From positions 816,311 to 880,310 of the forward strand of contig NZ_CP060822.1 in NCBI RefSeq assembly GCF_014489415.1: a DNA stretch of 64,000 nucleotides, in the 5' to 3' direction. The DNA is from Cylindrospermopsis curvispora GIHE-G1. Lineage in GTDB: Bacteria > Cyanobacteriota > Cyanobacteriia > Cyanobacteriales > Nostocaceae. How positions within the stretch are numbered: position 1 is the first letter of the stretch; every line of letters starts with the position of its first letter. The notes under the pieces were generated by a model. It searched no databases and was not told the DNA's origin. It worked only from the letters and a program-made list of their open reading frames with translations. The position numbers and the translations under genes are program-made. Shown here in pieces: positions 23,663 through 34,305 of the stretch.

Positions 23663-26638
23663 GTGATTTTAGATTCTGTAGACAAAAGTTATCCTACCAT
23701 CATTCTGGTAGATGGACACTCCCTAGCTTTCCGCTCCTATTTTGCCTTTGCCAAAAGTAGAGCAGGTGGATTACGCACAAAATCAGGTATTCCTACCAAT
23801 GTTTGCTTTGGCTTCATTCAATGCTTATTAGATGTAATAGCAAAGGAACAGCCACAAGCTATAGCAATAGCATTTGATTTAGCTGGGCCAACCTTTCGCC
23901 ATGAAGCAGATAGTAACTATAAAGCAAATAGGGCAGATACACCAGAAGATTTCATTCCCGACTTAGTGAACTTGTATAGTTTGTTGGAAGCATTAAAAAT
24001 ACAAGTTGTCACACAGCCAGGTTATGAAGCAGATGATATATTGGGCACCTTAGCCGAAACAGCATTCCATAGTGGCTACCGAGTGAAAATCCTATCAGGA
24101 GACAGGGATTTATTTCAGCTTATTGATGAAAATAAAGGGATTACAGTTTTAAACTTTACCCCGGAAGCATTAAAAAGTTCTGCCAACGGAATCAAAGAAT
24201 TTTACACCCTAGACGTTAAGGAAAAATTAGGGGTTTTACCTAATCAAGTTGTAGACTTCAAAGCTCTTTGTGGTGATACATCTGATAATATTCCTGGAGT
24301 TAAGGGAATTGGAGAAAAAACGGCGGTTAAATTATTAAATAGCTATAAATCCCTGACGGAAATTTATGCCAATATCAATAAAATCACCGGTGCAAATCAG
24401 CAAAAACTAATTGCAGGTCAAGAAAATGCCCTCCATTCCCAATATTTAGCTAAGATAGTTACCGACGTACCCATAACAATCAAAATACAAGACTGTCATT
24501 TAAAAGGTTTTGATACTGCTAAGATAATTCCCATTCTGGAGAAATTAGAATTCAAGAAATTTCTAGACAGGATTGAAGAAATAGAGAAAAAATTTAGCCA
24601 TTCCCAGTCAGCTTCCTTGACCGGGGAGCCTAATAACTCTAACACTAATAAAACTAATAACTTGGCACCGGATGATGAGTTATGGTTTTTCAGTGCAGCA
24701 GATACGCTAAATGCACAAAAATCACAAACATTAAAACAAGGTAGTTCGGAGATTAAAGTCCGCATTATAAATACAGAAGAGAAATTGCGAGAATTGGTTA
24801 GTGTACTAGAACAGCATAAAGATCCAGAAAACCCTGTTGCATGGGATACAGAAACCACAGATTTAGATCCAAGAAATGCAAATTTAGTGGGAATAGGTTG
24901 TTGTTGGGGGACGGGAGAAAATGATGTGGCCTATATCCCCTTGGGACATAACATAACAACTAATCTGGAGCATAATCTTCAACTAAATACAGTATTATCA
25001 ACCCTGGAGAAAATTTTAGCCAGTAGGGACTATCCTAAAACATTTCAAAATGCTAAATTTGATAGATTGATTTTTAAATACCAAGGAATTACCTTGGATG
25101 GCGTGGTATTTGATCCCATGTTAGCTAGTTACGTATTAAATCCCGATCACACCCACAACTTAACTGACCTAGCATTAAGATATTTAGGATTGCAGTTGAC
25201 AGAATATGATCATATTGTGCAAAAGTCAGGTAAAAAAGAACCACAAAAAACTATTGCTGATATTAGTATCCATACAGTTGCCAATTATTGTGGCAAACAG
25301 GTTTATGCAACCTGGCAACTGGTAGGTAAATTAAGAGAGGAATTAAATAAAATTCCTGCCTTATTTAAGTTGTTGGTAGATGTGGAGCAACCACTAGAAG
25401 TAGTCTTAGCGGAAATGGAACATAGGGGAGTAATAATAAATTCTGCTTATCTACAACAATTGTCCCAACATATAGAGTCAGATTTAGCTACCTTAGAAAT
25501 TAAAGCAACAAAAATTGCCGGAGAAAATTTCAACCTAGGGTCCCCCAAACAACTTAGCTATATTCTGTTTGAAAAACTGGGTTTAAGTACCAAATATTCT
25601 CGCAAGATCTCCACAGGTTATTCTACAGATGCACCAACTCTGGAAAAACTACAAGAGGTTGATGAAACTGGTTTTGTAGACGCGATTATTGAATATCGAA
25701 CATTGGCTAAATTAAAATCAACCTATGTGGATGCTTTACCAGAATTAGTAAATCACAAAACTCAACGAATTCACACTAACTTTAACCAAACCGCAACTGC
25801 AACCGGTCGATTATCTTCTTCCAATCCTAATTTGCAAAACATTCCCATTCGTACAGCTTTTAGCAGACAAATTAGAAAAGCCTTTTTACCTGAATCTGGT
25901 TGGCTAATGGTTGCTGCTGATTACTCCCAAATTGAATTGAGGATATTGGCACATTTAAGTCAAGAACCAATGTTAATTCAAGCCTATAGCAACAATCAGG
26001 ATATCCATAGTCTGACGGCAAAACTACTGTTTGATAAAGAGGATGTCACATCACAAGAAAGGCGTTTTGCTAAAACTATTAATTTTGGTGTGATTTATGG
26101 AATGGGTGTATTAAAATTCTCTCGCTCCACAGGTGTAGACAAGAATATAGCAAATGAATTTATTCAGAAATTTAATCAAAGGTATCCGTTGGTTTTTACA
26201 TATTTAGAAACTATTAAGAAACAGGCTATTTCTCAAGGTTATGTGGAAACAATTCTAGGAAGAAGACGTTATTTTGATTTCACTAATAAAACCCTACGGG
26301 AGTTAAAAGGTAAAGATTTACAAGAAATAGAACTAAACAAGTTAAAGAATTTAGGTCCCTATGATGCGGGACTATTACGCTCTGCTGCTAATGCACCAAT
26401 TCAGGGTTCTAGTGCGGATATTATTAAGATTGCTATGGTGAGGTTACATGAGGTATTAAAGCGTTATCAGGCAAGATTACTTTTACAGGTACACGATGAG
26501 TTAGTTTTTGAAGTTCCACCCAGTGAGTGGGATGAGCTACAATTACAAATTAAGTCACTTATGGAGAATTCCATGAAATTAAGCGTTCCCCTAGTAGTGG
26601 ATATACATGTGGGTGAAAACTGGATGGAAACAAGGTAA
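23663..26638 (+). CDS. polA: DNA polymerase I
   Basis: 991 aa, GTG start at 23663. The 5' nuclease domain (about 12-310) has DGHSLAFRSYF and GYEADDILGTL. The 3'-5' exonuclease domain (about 370-570) keeps the Exo I acidic pair in WDTETTDLDP (D395, E397) and the Exo II NAKFDR aspartate (D467), but at Exo III the sequence is NYCGKQVYATWQL: the metal-binding Asp (YxxxD, as in E. coli D501) is Gln546. The polymerase domain is complete: DYSQIELRILAHLS, RRFAKTINFGVIYGMG, VHDELVFE. It repairs DNA and processes Okazaki fragments; proofreading may be impaired. Confidence 0.97.
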   Translation: MILDSVDKSYPTIILVDGHSLAFRSYFAFAKSRAGGLRTKSGIPTNVCFGFIQCLLDVIAKEQPQAIAIAFDLAGPTFRHEADSNYKANRADTPEDFIPDLVNLYSLLEALKIQVVTQPGYEADDILGTLAETAFHSGYRVKILSGDRDLFQLIDENKGITVLNFTPEALKSSANGIKEFYTLDVKEKLGVLPNQVVDFKALCGDTSDNIPGVKGIGEKTAVKLLNSYKSLTEIYANINKITGANQQKLIAGQENALHSQYLAKIVTDVPITIKIQDCHLKGFDTAKIIPILEKLEFKKFLDRIEEIEKKFSHSQSASLTGEPNNSNTNKTNNLAPDDELWFFSAADTLNAQKSQTLKQGSSEIKVRIINTEEKLRELVSVLEQHKDPENPVAWDTETTDLDPRNANLVGIGCCWGTGENDVAYIPLGHNITTNLEHNLQLNTVLSTLEKILASRDYPKTFQNAKFDRLIFKYQGITLDGVVFDPMLASYVLNPDHTHNLTDLALRYLGLQLTEYDHIVQKSGKKEPQKTIADISIHTVANYCGKQVYATWQLVGKLREELNKIPALFKLLVDVEQPLEVVLAEMEHRGVIINSAYLQQLSQHIESDLATLEIKATKIAGENFNLGSPKQLSYILFEKLGLSTKYSRKISTGYSTDAPTLEKLQEVDETGFVDAIIEYRTLAKLKSTYVDALPELVNHKTQRIHTNFNQTATATGRLSSSNPNLQNIPIRTAFSRQIRKAFLPESGWLMVAADYSQIELRILAHLSQEPMLIQAYSNNQDIHSLTAKLLFDKEDVTSQERRFAKTINFGVIYGMGVLKFSRSTGVDKNIANEFIQKFNQRYPLVFTYLETIKKQAISQGYVETILGRRRYFDFTNKTLRELKGKDLQEIELNKLKNLGPYDAGLLRSAANAPIQGSSADIIKIAMVRLHEVLKRYQARLLLQVHDELVFEVPPSEWDELQLQIKSLMENSMKLSVPLVVDIHVGENWMETR

Positions 26639-26652
26639 AAGTTCTCTAAGGT

Positions 26653-27486
26653 TTAAAAAACTCTAAAAAATTCCATGATGTTTTCCACAAATATTAAGGG
26701 ATTTTCTAAGTGCGTGTTGTGTGCAGATCGGTTAATTATCACCAATTTACTCCCCGGAATTAAATTGTATATAACAGTATTAATATCAATAAATTTCTGA
26801 TCATATTCACCTACTAATAAAAGCAGGGGAATTTGATTATATTCTAGTTTGTGCCAGAGTGAAGGTTGATATCCAGTACCCATAAATTGTAAGGATTTAG
26901 CTATTTTCAAGGGACTATTTGCTAATCTGGTTTCTATCATTTTTGGATATGCTGGATGATTTTTTATCTGACCGAAAATCGGCTGACTATACCAATTATT
27001 TAAAAAAACACCGAACTCATTTCTGGTCCTAATTCTGGTTAGCTTCTGGATAATTCCAGCATCGCTTTTTATTCTCATCATTCTCTGGGAATCCTTTGAT
27101 AAGCCAGGTGAGGAAGATTCTAGCACAACTTTAATAAATCTCTCCGGGAAATTTATGGTGAGATATAGTGCTATTCTTCCTCCCATAGAATAACCTACTA
27201 AAAAGCATTTTTCTATCTTTAGTTCATCCAGGAGATTAATAATAGCCTGGGCGGTATTTTCCATTCGATAATAATCATTACCCCCTAACACCTCAGTCTT
27301 CCCATGTCCTGGTAAATCCACAGTTAAATAGGAAAAATTGTTATTTAGTAATTTTATGACATTATCAAACTCGTAAATATTACCCATGAAACCATGCAAA
27401 AACATAATTACTTGCCTATCACTATTTAAATCTAAACAATAGTGCAATAGGATTCTTGAATCAAAAAAGCTATATTTCTTATTCAC
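26653..27486 (-). CDS. menH: MenH-type alpha/beta hydrolase
   Basis: 277 aa, GTG start at 27486. Alpha/beta hydrolase fold: oxyanion motif FLHGFMGN, nucleophile elbow GYSMGG, acid and the His in SAHNTHLENP. The LPGHGKT strand and overall length match SHCHC synthase, which makes the phylloquinone precursor from SEPHCHC. Other men genes are absent here, so a related esterase cannot be excluded. It converges on polA across 14 bp. Confidence 0.75.
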   Translation of the reverse strand: MNKKYSFFDSRILLHYCLDLNSDRQVIMFLHGFMGNIYEFDNVIKLLNNNFSYLTVDLPGHGKTEVLGGNDYYRMENTAQAIINLLDELKIEKCFLVGYSMGGRIALYLTINFPERFIKVVLESSSPGLSKDSQRMMRIKSDAGIIQKLTRIRTRNEFGVFLNNWYSQPIFGQIKNHPAYPKMIETRLANSPLKIAKSLQFMGTGYQPSLWHKLEYNQIPLLLLVGEYDQKFIDINTVIYNLIPGSKLVIINRSAHNTHLENPLIFVENIMEFFRVF

Positions 27487-27525
27487 AAATTCCTTATAAC
27501 TTCCTTATAAATTCCTGATAGGTTT

Positions 27526-28020
27526 ATGCTACCTATAACAAACGGTGGACTCATTGGACACAATATACGCTTATTATCTTTATTGGGTGGGAATATGCCA
27601 AAACGTGTTGTGATAGAACCTCATTTAAGTACTGGAGACTTAGAAAAACGTTATCGACAATCACAGAATAGCATTGAACGCAGTCATTATCAAATCATCT
27701 GGTTGTTAGCACTGGGGAAAACAACTCTAGAGGTGTCCAATGTTACAGGATATGGTGTTTCCTGGATTTATGAGTTAGTTCGTAGTTATAATCGTTACGG
27801 TCCAGAGATTCTGGGAGACCTGCGCAGAAACAACCGGGGGACAAAGCCATTATTGAACGATGAGCAACTTCAGTATTTGCAGCAAGTTTTACAGTCCGAA
27901 CCTGAAGATGGGGGTGCATGGAATGGACCTAAAGTTTCACAATGGATGAGTAAAATATTAAATAGAACTGTTTATCCTCAAAGAGGATGGGAATATTTGA
28001 AGAAACTTCAAAATGGATAA
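27526..28020 (+). CDS. IS630-type helix-turn-helix orphan (likely transposase remnant)
   Basis: 164 aa as opened at ATG 27526; MPKRVVIEP at 27595 is the more likely natural start (141 aa). It contains the N-terminal homeodomain-like HTH of IS630-family transposases: IERSHYQIIWLLALG, GYGVSWIYELVRSYNRYG and RNNRGTKPLL. The DDE catalytic domain is absent. The reading breaks off in WEYLKKLQNG, where family members normally continue; frames after the stop contain a further lysine- and serine-rich stretch, so a frameshift near 28010 is possible. It is a truncated copy or a stand-alone HTH regulator. Confidence 0.6.
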   Translation: MLPITNGGLIGHNIRLLSLLGGNMPKRVVIEPHLSTGDLEKRYRQSQNSIERSHYQIIWLLALGKTTLEVSNVTGYGVSWIYELVRSYNRYGPEILGDLRRNNRGTKPLLNDEQLQYLQQVLQSEPEDGGAWNGPKVSQWMSKILNRTVYPQRGWEYLKKLQNG

Positions 28021-28178
28021 TTCTTGGAAGTTTTCCCAGAGCAGAAAACAAAATTCCCAAAAAAATTGACATTTTGCACAGTCCACTCCAAAATAGTAAA
28101 TGTTTACCTTTACCCAAAAATAAACATTTTGGGTAAATATGTTGAGAGTACAGACTCAGCTTATATGTGATTGTTTGA

Positions 28179-30494
28179 GTGGAAAACCTCTACTGGCTAG
28201 AAAAAATCAATCCAGAAGACTGTTCCTTCGTTGGAGATAAGGCGTTTTACCTGAGCAGAATTTCCCAAAAGGGCTATCCGGTTGTTCCTGGTTTCGTGCT
28301 TTCCGCAAATCTGTGGCGCGAATTTGTGGTAAATCTCACGAGTTCTGAATCCCTAATTGCGGATTTACCCAACTCCTCCCTACATTTGGATATCAATAAT
28401 TGGCGACAACTTCAACAAGTGTCTAGTCGTTTGCGACAAGAAGTGATTGGTGCTAGTCTGCCCAGTTCTTGGATAAGCCAAATTTATCAAGCTGGTAGAG
28501 ATTTAACAGATAATTGTTTAATCCTACGTCCTAGTTTGAGCATATCATCGGCTAATTGTCTTGTAGGCAATATTTCTGGTTTATTTAAACCAGTGCTTTG
28601 TGCCGTTAACGAGCAGTGTATCACAAATGGATTGAAGCACACTTGGGGACAAATATTTGGGGCTCGAAGCATTCTATATTGGCAAAGTGTAGGTGTTAAT
28701 TTACAACATATTAATTTGGCAGTATTAGTACAACCCGTGGAAAATGCGATCGCATCGGGGTCAATAAAATTTCATACTTCTGCATTAGAAGTGGAAGCTA
28801 CTTACGGATTAGGAATGGCTATTACCAAGGGGGAGGTTTTGCCAGACGTTTATTACATTAACCATAACACGGGTGGGATTGAAGAAAAGCATTTGGGAAA
28901 TAAGGTTCTGTCATATTCTGTAGATGGATCTAAAGCAATTACCAATGACAACTGTTTATTTTCCTATACAGTAAGCCAAGAAAAGCAGAAGCTGTATGCA
29001 CTACCAGATGAATTTCTAGAGGAAATTATTACTTTAGGCAATCAATTAGTTAGGGAACTAGGTAGAAAATTAACTATTAAATGGACTATTACTGCCAATC
29101 CCCCAAAACTGTACATCACTCAAGTTAATGTTCCTAGATCCGTAACTCCTCATCTATTACTTAAAGGGATTGGCGCGGCCAAAGGAAAAATAAATGCTAG
29201 TGCTTACGTAATAGGTAACATCCAGCCCAAACCCTCGCAAATTCCTAAAGATGTCATTTTAGTCGCCCCAATAATTACAACTGACTGGTTTCCTATCTTA
29301 CATAATGTTAAGGGTATTATTACTGAAAAAGGTGGGTTAACCAGTCATGGGGCAATTTTGTCTAGGGAATTGGGGATTCCTGCTGTAGTCAGTGCTAGGA
29401 ATGCGACCAATATAATTCAAACTGGGGAGAGAATATTGCTGGATGGTGATCGGGGGGAGGTGTATTATAGTTCTGGTTCAGAAGATAGTTTGAGAGGTGC
29501 TGAAAAAATCGCTCGTGACAATCAAGATCTTGATTTTTCCCATGAGAAAAGTTATGTTCATGATGGGTTTAGTAACCATCGAATATTACCGATGATTGGC
29601 ACTAAATTGCTGGTGAATCTTAGTCAGCCAAATTTGATTGAAAAAGTACGAAATTTGCCGGTGGACGGTGTGGGACTATTACGATCTGAACTAATGTTAC
29701 TAAATATTCTACATGGAGAAAATCCCCACAATTGGATTGCCAATGGTAGAGAAACAGAATTATTAGACAGGTTATCAAAGCAAATTCAGGACTTTGTCCA
29801 AGCTTTTACACCGCGACCAATTTTTTACCGTTCTTTAGATTGGTATCATCAAGATTTATCTTCCTATCATGGTAGGGAAAATCCACCTGCTTCTATTTTA
29901 GGGGAACATGGGACTGCTAGCTATTTAAAAAATCCCGGAGTCTTTGAACTAGAATTAAAAGCCCTAGCTAGGTTACAAAAAGATGGTTACAGTAATATTT
30001 ATTTAATGCTCCCTTTTGTAAGAACAGTAGAGGAGTTTATATTTTGCCAGCGCAAAGTTGTGGAGTTTGGATTAACTGAAAATCCCCAGTTTCAATTGTG
30101 GATCATGGCAGAAGTTCCTAGTATTTTATTTTTATTACCGGAATATATTAAGTCTGGTGTGCGTGGTATTTCCATTGGTACTAATGATTTAACCCAATTA
30201 ATTTTAGGCGTGGACCGGGAAACAGAAGACCTATCCCCCCTACTTAATCAACGTCATCCTGCTGTTATGAGGACTATTTCCCAGTTAATTAAAATGGCTC
30301 AAGCTGGTGGTATTTCCTGTTCTATTTGTGGTCAAGCTCCTGTTTTATATCCGGAAATTATTGATCAGCTAATACAATGGGGTATAGATTCTATTTCTGT
30401 AGAACCAGAAGCGGTGGAAAGAACTTATCACACAATTGCTAGTGCTGAACAAAGACTGATTCTCGCAGCAGCTAGAAAGCAACTAGAAAGTTAA
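28179..30494 (+). CDS. PEP-synthase-like protein with degenerate ATP-grasp domain
   Basis: 771 aa, GTG start at 28179. The C-terminal half is a sound PEP-utilising domain: phosphohistidine motif GGLTSHGAILSRELG (His390), GVGLLRSEL, SIGTNDLTQLILGVDRE and CGQAP. The N-terminal ATP/pyruvate domain is altered: LILRPSLSISS replaces the usual RSSA-ED loop, IKWTI replaces IEW, and LYITQVNVPR replaces the QARP motif. So the ATP half probably has reduced or changed activity. Cyanobacteria carry such proteins; no reaction is assigned. It is not next to other sugar or PEP genes. Confidence 0.8.
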   Translation: MENLYWLEKINPEDCSFVGDKAFYLSRISQKGYPVVPGFVLSANLWREFVVNLTSSESLIADLPNSSLHLDINNWRQLQQVSSRLRQEVIGASLPSSWISQIYQAGRDLTDNCLILRPSLSISSANCLVGNISGLFKPVLCAVNEQCITNGLKHTWGQIFGARSILYWQSVGVNLQHINLAVLVQPVENAIASGSIKFHTSALEVEATYGLGMAITKGEVLPDVYYINHNTGGIEEKHLGNKVLSYSVDGSKAITNDNCLFSYTVSQEKQKLYALPDEFLEEIITLGNQLVRELGRKLTIKWTITANPPKLYITQVNVPRSVTPHLLLKGIGAAKGKINASAYVIGNIQPKPSQIPKDVILVAPIITTDWFPILHNVKGIITEKGGLTSHGAILSRELGIPAVVSARNATNIIQTGERILLDGDRGEVYYSSGSEDSLRGAEKIARDNQDLDFSHEKSYVHDGFSNHRILPMIGTKLLVNLSQPNLIEKVRNLPVDGVGLLRSELMLLNILHGENPHNWIANGRETELLDRLSKQIQDFVQAFTPRPIFYRSLDWYHQDLSSYHGRENPPASILGEHGTASYLKNPGVFELELKALARLQKDGYSNIYLMLPFVRTVEEFIFCQRKVVEFGLTENPQFQLWIMAEVPSILFLLPEYIKSGVRGISIGTNDLTQLILGVDRETEDLSPLLNQRHPAVMRTISQLIKMAQAGGISCSICGQAPVLYPEIIDQLIQWGIDSISVEPEAVERTYHTIASAEQRLILAAARKQLES

Positions 30495-30505
30495 ATAAAT
30501 GGTTT

Positions 30506-33073
30506 CTAGTTACCCGATCTTAATCCTAGGGCAATTTTGCTGTGTTTTTCAATTTGTCCCATTACTTGTTTGGCCCTTTCAATAACTACTGGTGGTAAAC
30601 CCGCTAGTCTCCCCGCTTCTATCCCATAAGACTTATCCGCACCACCAGGTTGCACTTGATGCAAAAAGATAATTTGGTCTGGTAATTCTTTGACGGTTAC
30701 TTGATAGTTGGCTACGTTGGTGAGAATACTTGCTAACTCATTTAATTCATGATAGTGGGTAGCAAAAACAGTTCGAGCTTTAATCTCTGCTGCTAAGTAT
30801 TCCGCTACTGCCCATGCAATTGATAGACCGTCAAATGTTGCTGTTCCCCTACCAATTTCGTCTAATAACACTAAAGAATTAGCAGTGGCATGATTTAGTA
30901 TGTTAGCGGTTTCATTCATTTCTACCATGAATGTGGACTGACCTGTGGAAAGATCATCTACCGCCCCTACACGAGTAAAAATGCGATCGCAAATTCCTAA
31001 CCGAGCAGACTTAGCGGGTACAAAACTACCAATCTGGGCCATTAACTGAATTAAACCTAACTGGCGTAAGTAACAACTTTTGCCACTAGCATTAGGACCA
31101 GTTAAGATGACCAGGTCGGGATAGGAGACAATTTGCTCTTGGGAATCCTGAAGTTCGCCACCAAGTGCAGTGGAGTTGGGAACGAAAAATCCTGCAGGTA
31201 AGGACTTTTCGACTACGGGATGACGACCATCAATAATTTCCAACTCCCTTCCCTCTAACATCTGGGGACGACAATAACCCTGATGTACTGCCAATTCTGC
31301 TAAACCACATAATACGTCAGCAGCAGCTACCGCACGCGAAATGTCCCGAATTGTTTCTGCATGGGAACCAACCTCATCTCGTAGGTTGGCAAATACTTCA
31401 TATTCTAACTGATTTAAGTCATCTCTAGCTGTTAATATTCTAGCCTCTCTTTCTTTTAATTCTGGCGTAATATAACGTTCTTCATTGGTTAGTGTTTGTT
31501 TACGAATGTAATTGTCAGGAACTTGGTCAGACTTGGAACGGGAAATACTAATGTAATAACCAAAGGTCTTATTGAATCCCACCTTTAAAGTAGGAATTCC
31601 CGTTCTCGCTCTTTCATCAACCTCTAAGTTTGCTATCCAATGTTGATCTGCTTCTACCGTAGCTTTCCTCTCATCTAATATACGATCAACTCCTGAACGA
31701 ATTAAACCACCCTCCTTTAACTGGGTTGGGGGTGCTTCCACCAGATAAGCATGTAGCTTCTTACCCAGCTCTTCTACTATGGGTGGAACCTTTTTTAGAA
31801 CCTTGAGAAATGGCGATCGCGCATCTGCTACCAGTTGTGACAACTCGGGTAACCGAGAAAAAGAATCAGCCAATGCCAGTAAGTCTCGCGCATTGGCGGT
31901 TCCAGAACCTGCGCGACCCGTTAATCGTTCCAAATCATAAATTTGCCGTAATAATTTCCGTAAATCTTGACGCAGGGGGGTGTTTTCCACCAACTCCTCA
32001 ATAGTATCTTGTCGTGACTTAATTCTCTTAATATCAATGAGAGGTTGTAACAACCATCTTCTTAAAGCTCGTCCTCCCATAGGGGTGCTAGTATGGTTTA
32101 GGGCCCACAAGAGAGATCCATGAAATGTGCCATCGCGTACCGTCTGGGAAATTTCTAAATTTCGGCGGGTTTGGTGGTCTAAAATTAGATAGTCATTGAG
32201 AGTATAACTACGTAATAGCTGGAGAGGTACAGAATTTTGCTTTTGAGTGTCCTCAATATATTCCAGCAGTCCACCTGCAGCGCGAACTGCCAGGGGGAGA
32301 TGCTCACAACCAATACCTTCCAGGGAGCGTAATTTAAATTTTTGTAATAATTTACTCCTAGCTTCCCCCTGGGAAAAGGGCAATTGAGAGCGCAAACTAT
32401 AACAAAATGTCGGTGGTAAACATTGAGGGAGGGAAGGTGAAGTTTCTCCTGGTCTCAGTAGAGTTCCCAGATCTGGTGCATTGGTAGGAAATAGCACTTC
32501 TGCAGGTTGTAATCTCATCAGCTCTTGGGTGAGATTTTCCAACTCACTGCTCTGGGTCGTCAAAAATTCTCCTGTTGAGATATCAGCGTATGCTAGACCC
32601 CAATGATTTGCAGCAATTACCACAGCTGCTAAATAGTTATTGCGACTAGCTTTAAGCATACCCTCTTCTAATACAGTTCCTGGTGTGAGTATACGGGTAA
32701 CTTCCCGTTTTACCAAACCTACTGCTTGGGATGCGTCCTCCACTTGATCACAGATTACTACAGCATAACCTTTTTCCACTAATTGGGTAGCGTAACGCTC
32801 CCAAGCATGATGAGGCACACCTGTCATAGCTATGCGACCAACATCACCACCATGTTTACTAGTTAAAACTAGTTCTAATTCTCTGGATACAGTTATTGCG
32901 TCTTGGAAGAAAGTCTCAAAAAAGTCCCCCACACGGTACATTAGCAGCGCGTGAGGATATTTATCCTTCATTTCTACGTAGTGCTGATACATTTTACTCA
33001 GCTTACTACGGTCTCCTACCAGGTGGATATCATTAATGGGGATGGTGGGTGGTTGAATTTCTGGTGTGGTCAT
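30506..33073 (-). CDS. mutS: DNA mismatch repair ATPase MutS
   Basis: 855 aa from ATG at 33073; a GTG at 33097 is in frame upstream but less likely. The mismatch-recognition motif is GDFFE (residue 40 region), then connector, core and clamp; the ATPase has Walker [15 protein letters not shown], Walker [12 protein letters not shown] and the ATHYHEL signature. It binds mispaired bases and licenses repair through MutL. No missing piece seen. Confidence 0.97.
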   Translation of the reverse strand: MTTPEIQPPTIPINDIHLVGDRSKLSKMYQHYVEMKDKYPHALLMYRVGDFFETFFQDAITVSRELELVLTSKHGGDVGRIAMTGVPHHAWERYATQLVEKGYAVVICDQVEDASQAVGLVKREVTRILTPGTVLEEGMLKASRNNYLAAVVIAANHWGLAYADISTGEFLTTQSSELENLTQELMRLQPAEVLFPTNAPDLGTLLRPGETSPSLPQCLPPTFCYSLRSQLPFSQGEARSKLLQKFKLRSLEGIGCEHLPLAVRAAGGLLEYIEDTQKQNSVPLQLLRSYTLNDYLILDHQTRRNLEISQTVRDGTFHGSLLWALNHTSTPMGGRALRRWLLQPLIDIKRIKSRQDTIEELVENTPLRQDLRKLLRQIYDLERLTGRAGSGTANARDLLALADSFSRLPELSQLVADARSPFLKVLKKVPPIVEELGKKLHAYLVEAPPTQLKEGGLIRSGVDRILDERKATVEADQHWIANLEVDERARTGIPTLKVGFNKTFGYYISISRSKSDQVPDNYIRKQTLTNEERYITPELKEREARILTARDDLNQLEYEVFANLRDEVGSHAETIRDISRAVAAADVLCGLAELAVHQGYCRPQMLEGRELEIIDGRHPVVEKSLPAGFFVPNSTALGGELQDSQEQIVSYPDLVILTGPNASGKSCYLRQLGLIQLMAQIGSFVPAKSARLGICDRIFTRVGAVDDLSTGQSTFMVEMNETANILNHATANSLVLLDEIGRGTATFDGLSIAWAVAEYLAAEIKARTVFATHYHELNELASILTNVANYQVTVKELPDQIIFLHQVQPGGADKSYGIEAGRLAGLPPVVIERAKQVMGQIEKHSKIALGLRSGN

Positions 33074-33206
33074 AGGAGATGCGGAGTTTTTTAGCACTTT
33101 ATTTTTGCACTGTTTGCCATTGTAGCTTTAGGTATGGGAATTTGACGATTATTTAATGTTTCTTATTAATGTTTTTTAACTTATAGCTTTGACCTCAAAG
33201 TTAGGG

Positions 33207-34283
33207 TCAGGTAGGGGTGGTGATCTTTCCCTTCATAGAATCAGTCTGTAATTGACCCTCCCGCCAAATATCAGCAAAATCCTTGATAAAACTGGCAATA
33301 GGAATAGCTATTAACAGTCCCAGAACTCCACCCAGTTTGGCTCCAACCAGTAAAGAGATTACTACCCAAACGGGATTTAAACCCGTCAAATTTCCCAATA
33401 GTCTAGGGGCAACAATATTAGAATTAATTTGGTCAATTGTTACTGCTATTAATGCCACTTCTACCGCTTGCCAAAAGTTTTCTAAAGCTATCAATAAACT
33501 TACAATCCCAATGCCAATACCCGTGCCAAATGGAAAGAGGGAGAAAAAGCCAATGGTAATTCCAAATAATAAGGCTAGGGGAATTTTCAGAGCTATAAAT
33601 GTTAGAGTTACGGTCACTCCCAAAACCGCTCCCAAGGTGGCTTGTCCAATGAAGTAATTTTGGAAATCTTCTTTTAGTAAAGCTCTGGCTTTCACCCTTA
33701 GGTAGGTAGGCAACCATCCATATAGACCATCCCACAATTTTTCCCCGTTTAATATGAGGTAAATGGTTAAAACAATAGTCAGGATTAAGTTTAGCAAAAA
33801 CCCAATTGTATCAAATGCAAAAGTTAGGATTTTACCGGTAAAAGATTGAATTTGATTAGAAATTTTCTCCAACAATTGTGTAGCTATACCAATAATATTA
33901 ACAGGTAAGTCCTGTTGGGTAGCTGCCCAATCCAAAAATGCTTGTAATTGTTGAGTTCCAGAACTTATCCAAGCGGGAAGAATATTGATTAACTCATTCA
34001 GTTGCTGAAAAATCAAAGGTAGTAAAATCACGCCTATGGCTCCCAACATCACTATTGTAAGAAGTAAAACACCCACAATAGCTAAGATTCTAGGAAACCC
34101 CAGGTTATGAAAAAATTTGATTGGATAATTTAAGACAAAAGATAGTAGAATAGCTAGAACAACAACACTAACTAATGGTTGAAAATATTTTATGACCTGA
34201 ATGAGCAACCATCCATTCAGAATAATTATGGGGAAAGCCAAGGCAAAGGTTAACCAACGAGGTAATTTATTTGTCATTTCCAT
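33207..34283 (-). CDS. AI-2E-family permease-like membrane protein
   Basis: About 358 aa. At least six hydrophobic helices with the family's central amphipathic segment and the LAIPIASFIKDFADIWREG tail. Members transport autoinducer-2 or act as sodium/proton-linked exporters; substrate unknown. ATGs at 34283 and 34277 are equally plausible; the open frame starts with TTG at 34298. It is 22 bp after the Nudix gene on the same strand. Confidence 0.85.
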   Translation of the reverse strand: MEMTNKLPRWLTFALAFPIIILNGWLLIQVIKYFQPLVSVVVLAILLSFVLNYPIKFFHNLGFPRILAIVGVLLLTIVMLGAIGVILLPLIFQQLNELINILPAWISSGTQQLQAFLDWAATQQDLPVNIIGIATQLLEKISNQIQSFTGKILTFAFDTIGFLLNLILTIVLTIYLILNGEKLWDGLYGWLPTYLRVKARALLKEDFQNYFIGQATLGAVLGVTVTLTFIALKIPLALLFGITIGFFSLFPFGTGIGIGIVSLLIALENFWQAVEVALIAVTIDQINSNIVAPRLLGNLTGLNPVWVVISLLVGAKLGGVLGLLIAIPIASFIKDFADIWREGQLQTDSMKGKITTPT

Positions 34284-34305
34284 AAAAGTACATACCAATT
34301 CTCAA

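Noticed and set aside
27929-28117. 62-codon minus-strand frame over the IS630-type HTH gene
   Set aside because: Antisense shadow of a plausible plus-strand gene and its tail; no domain or ribosome binding site.
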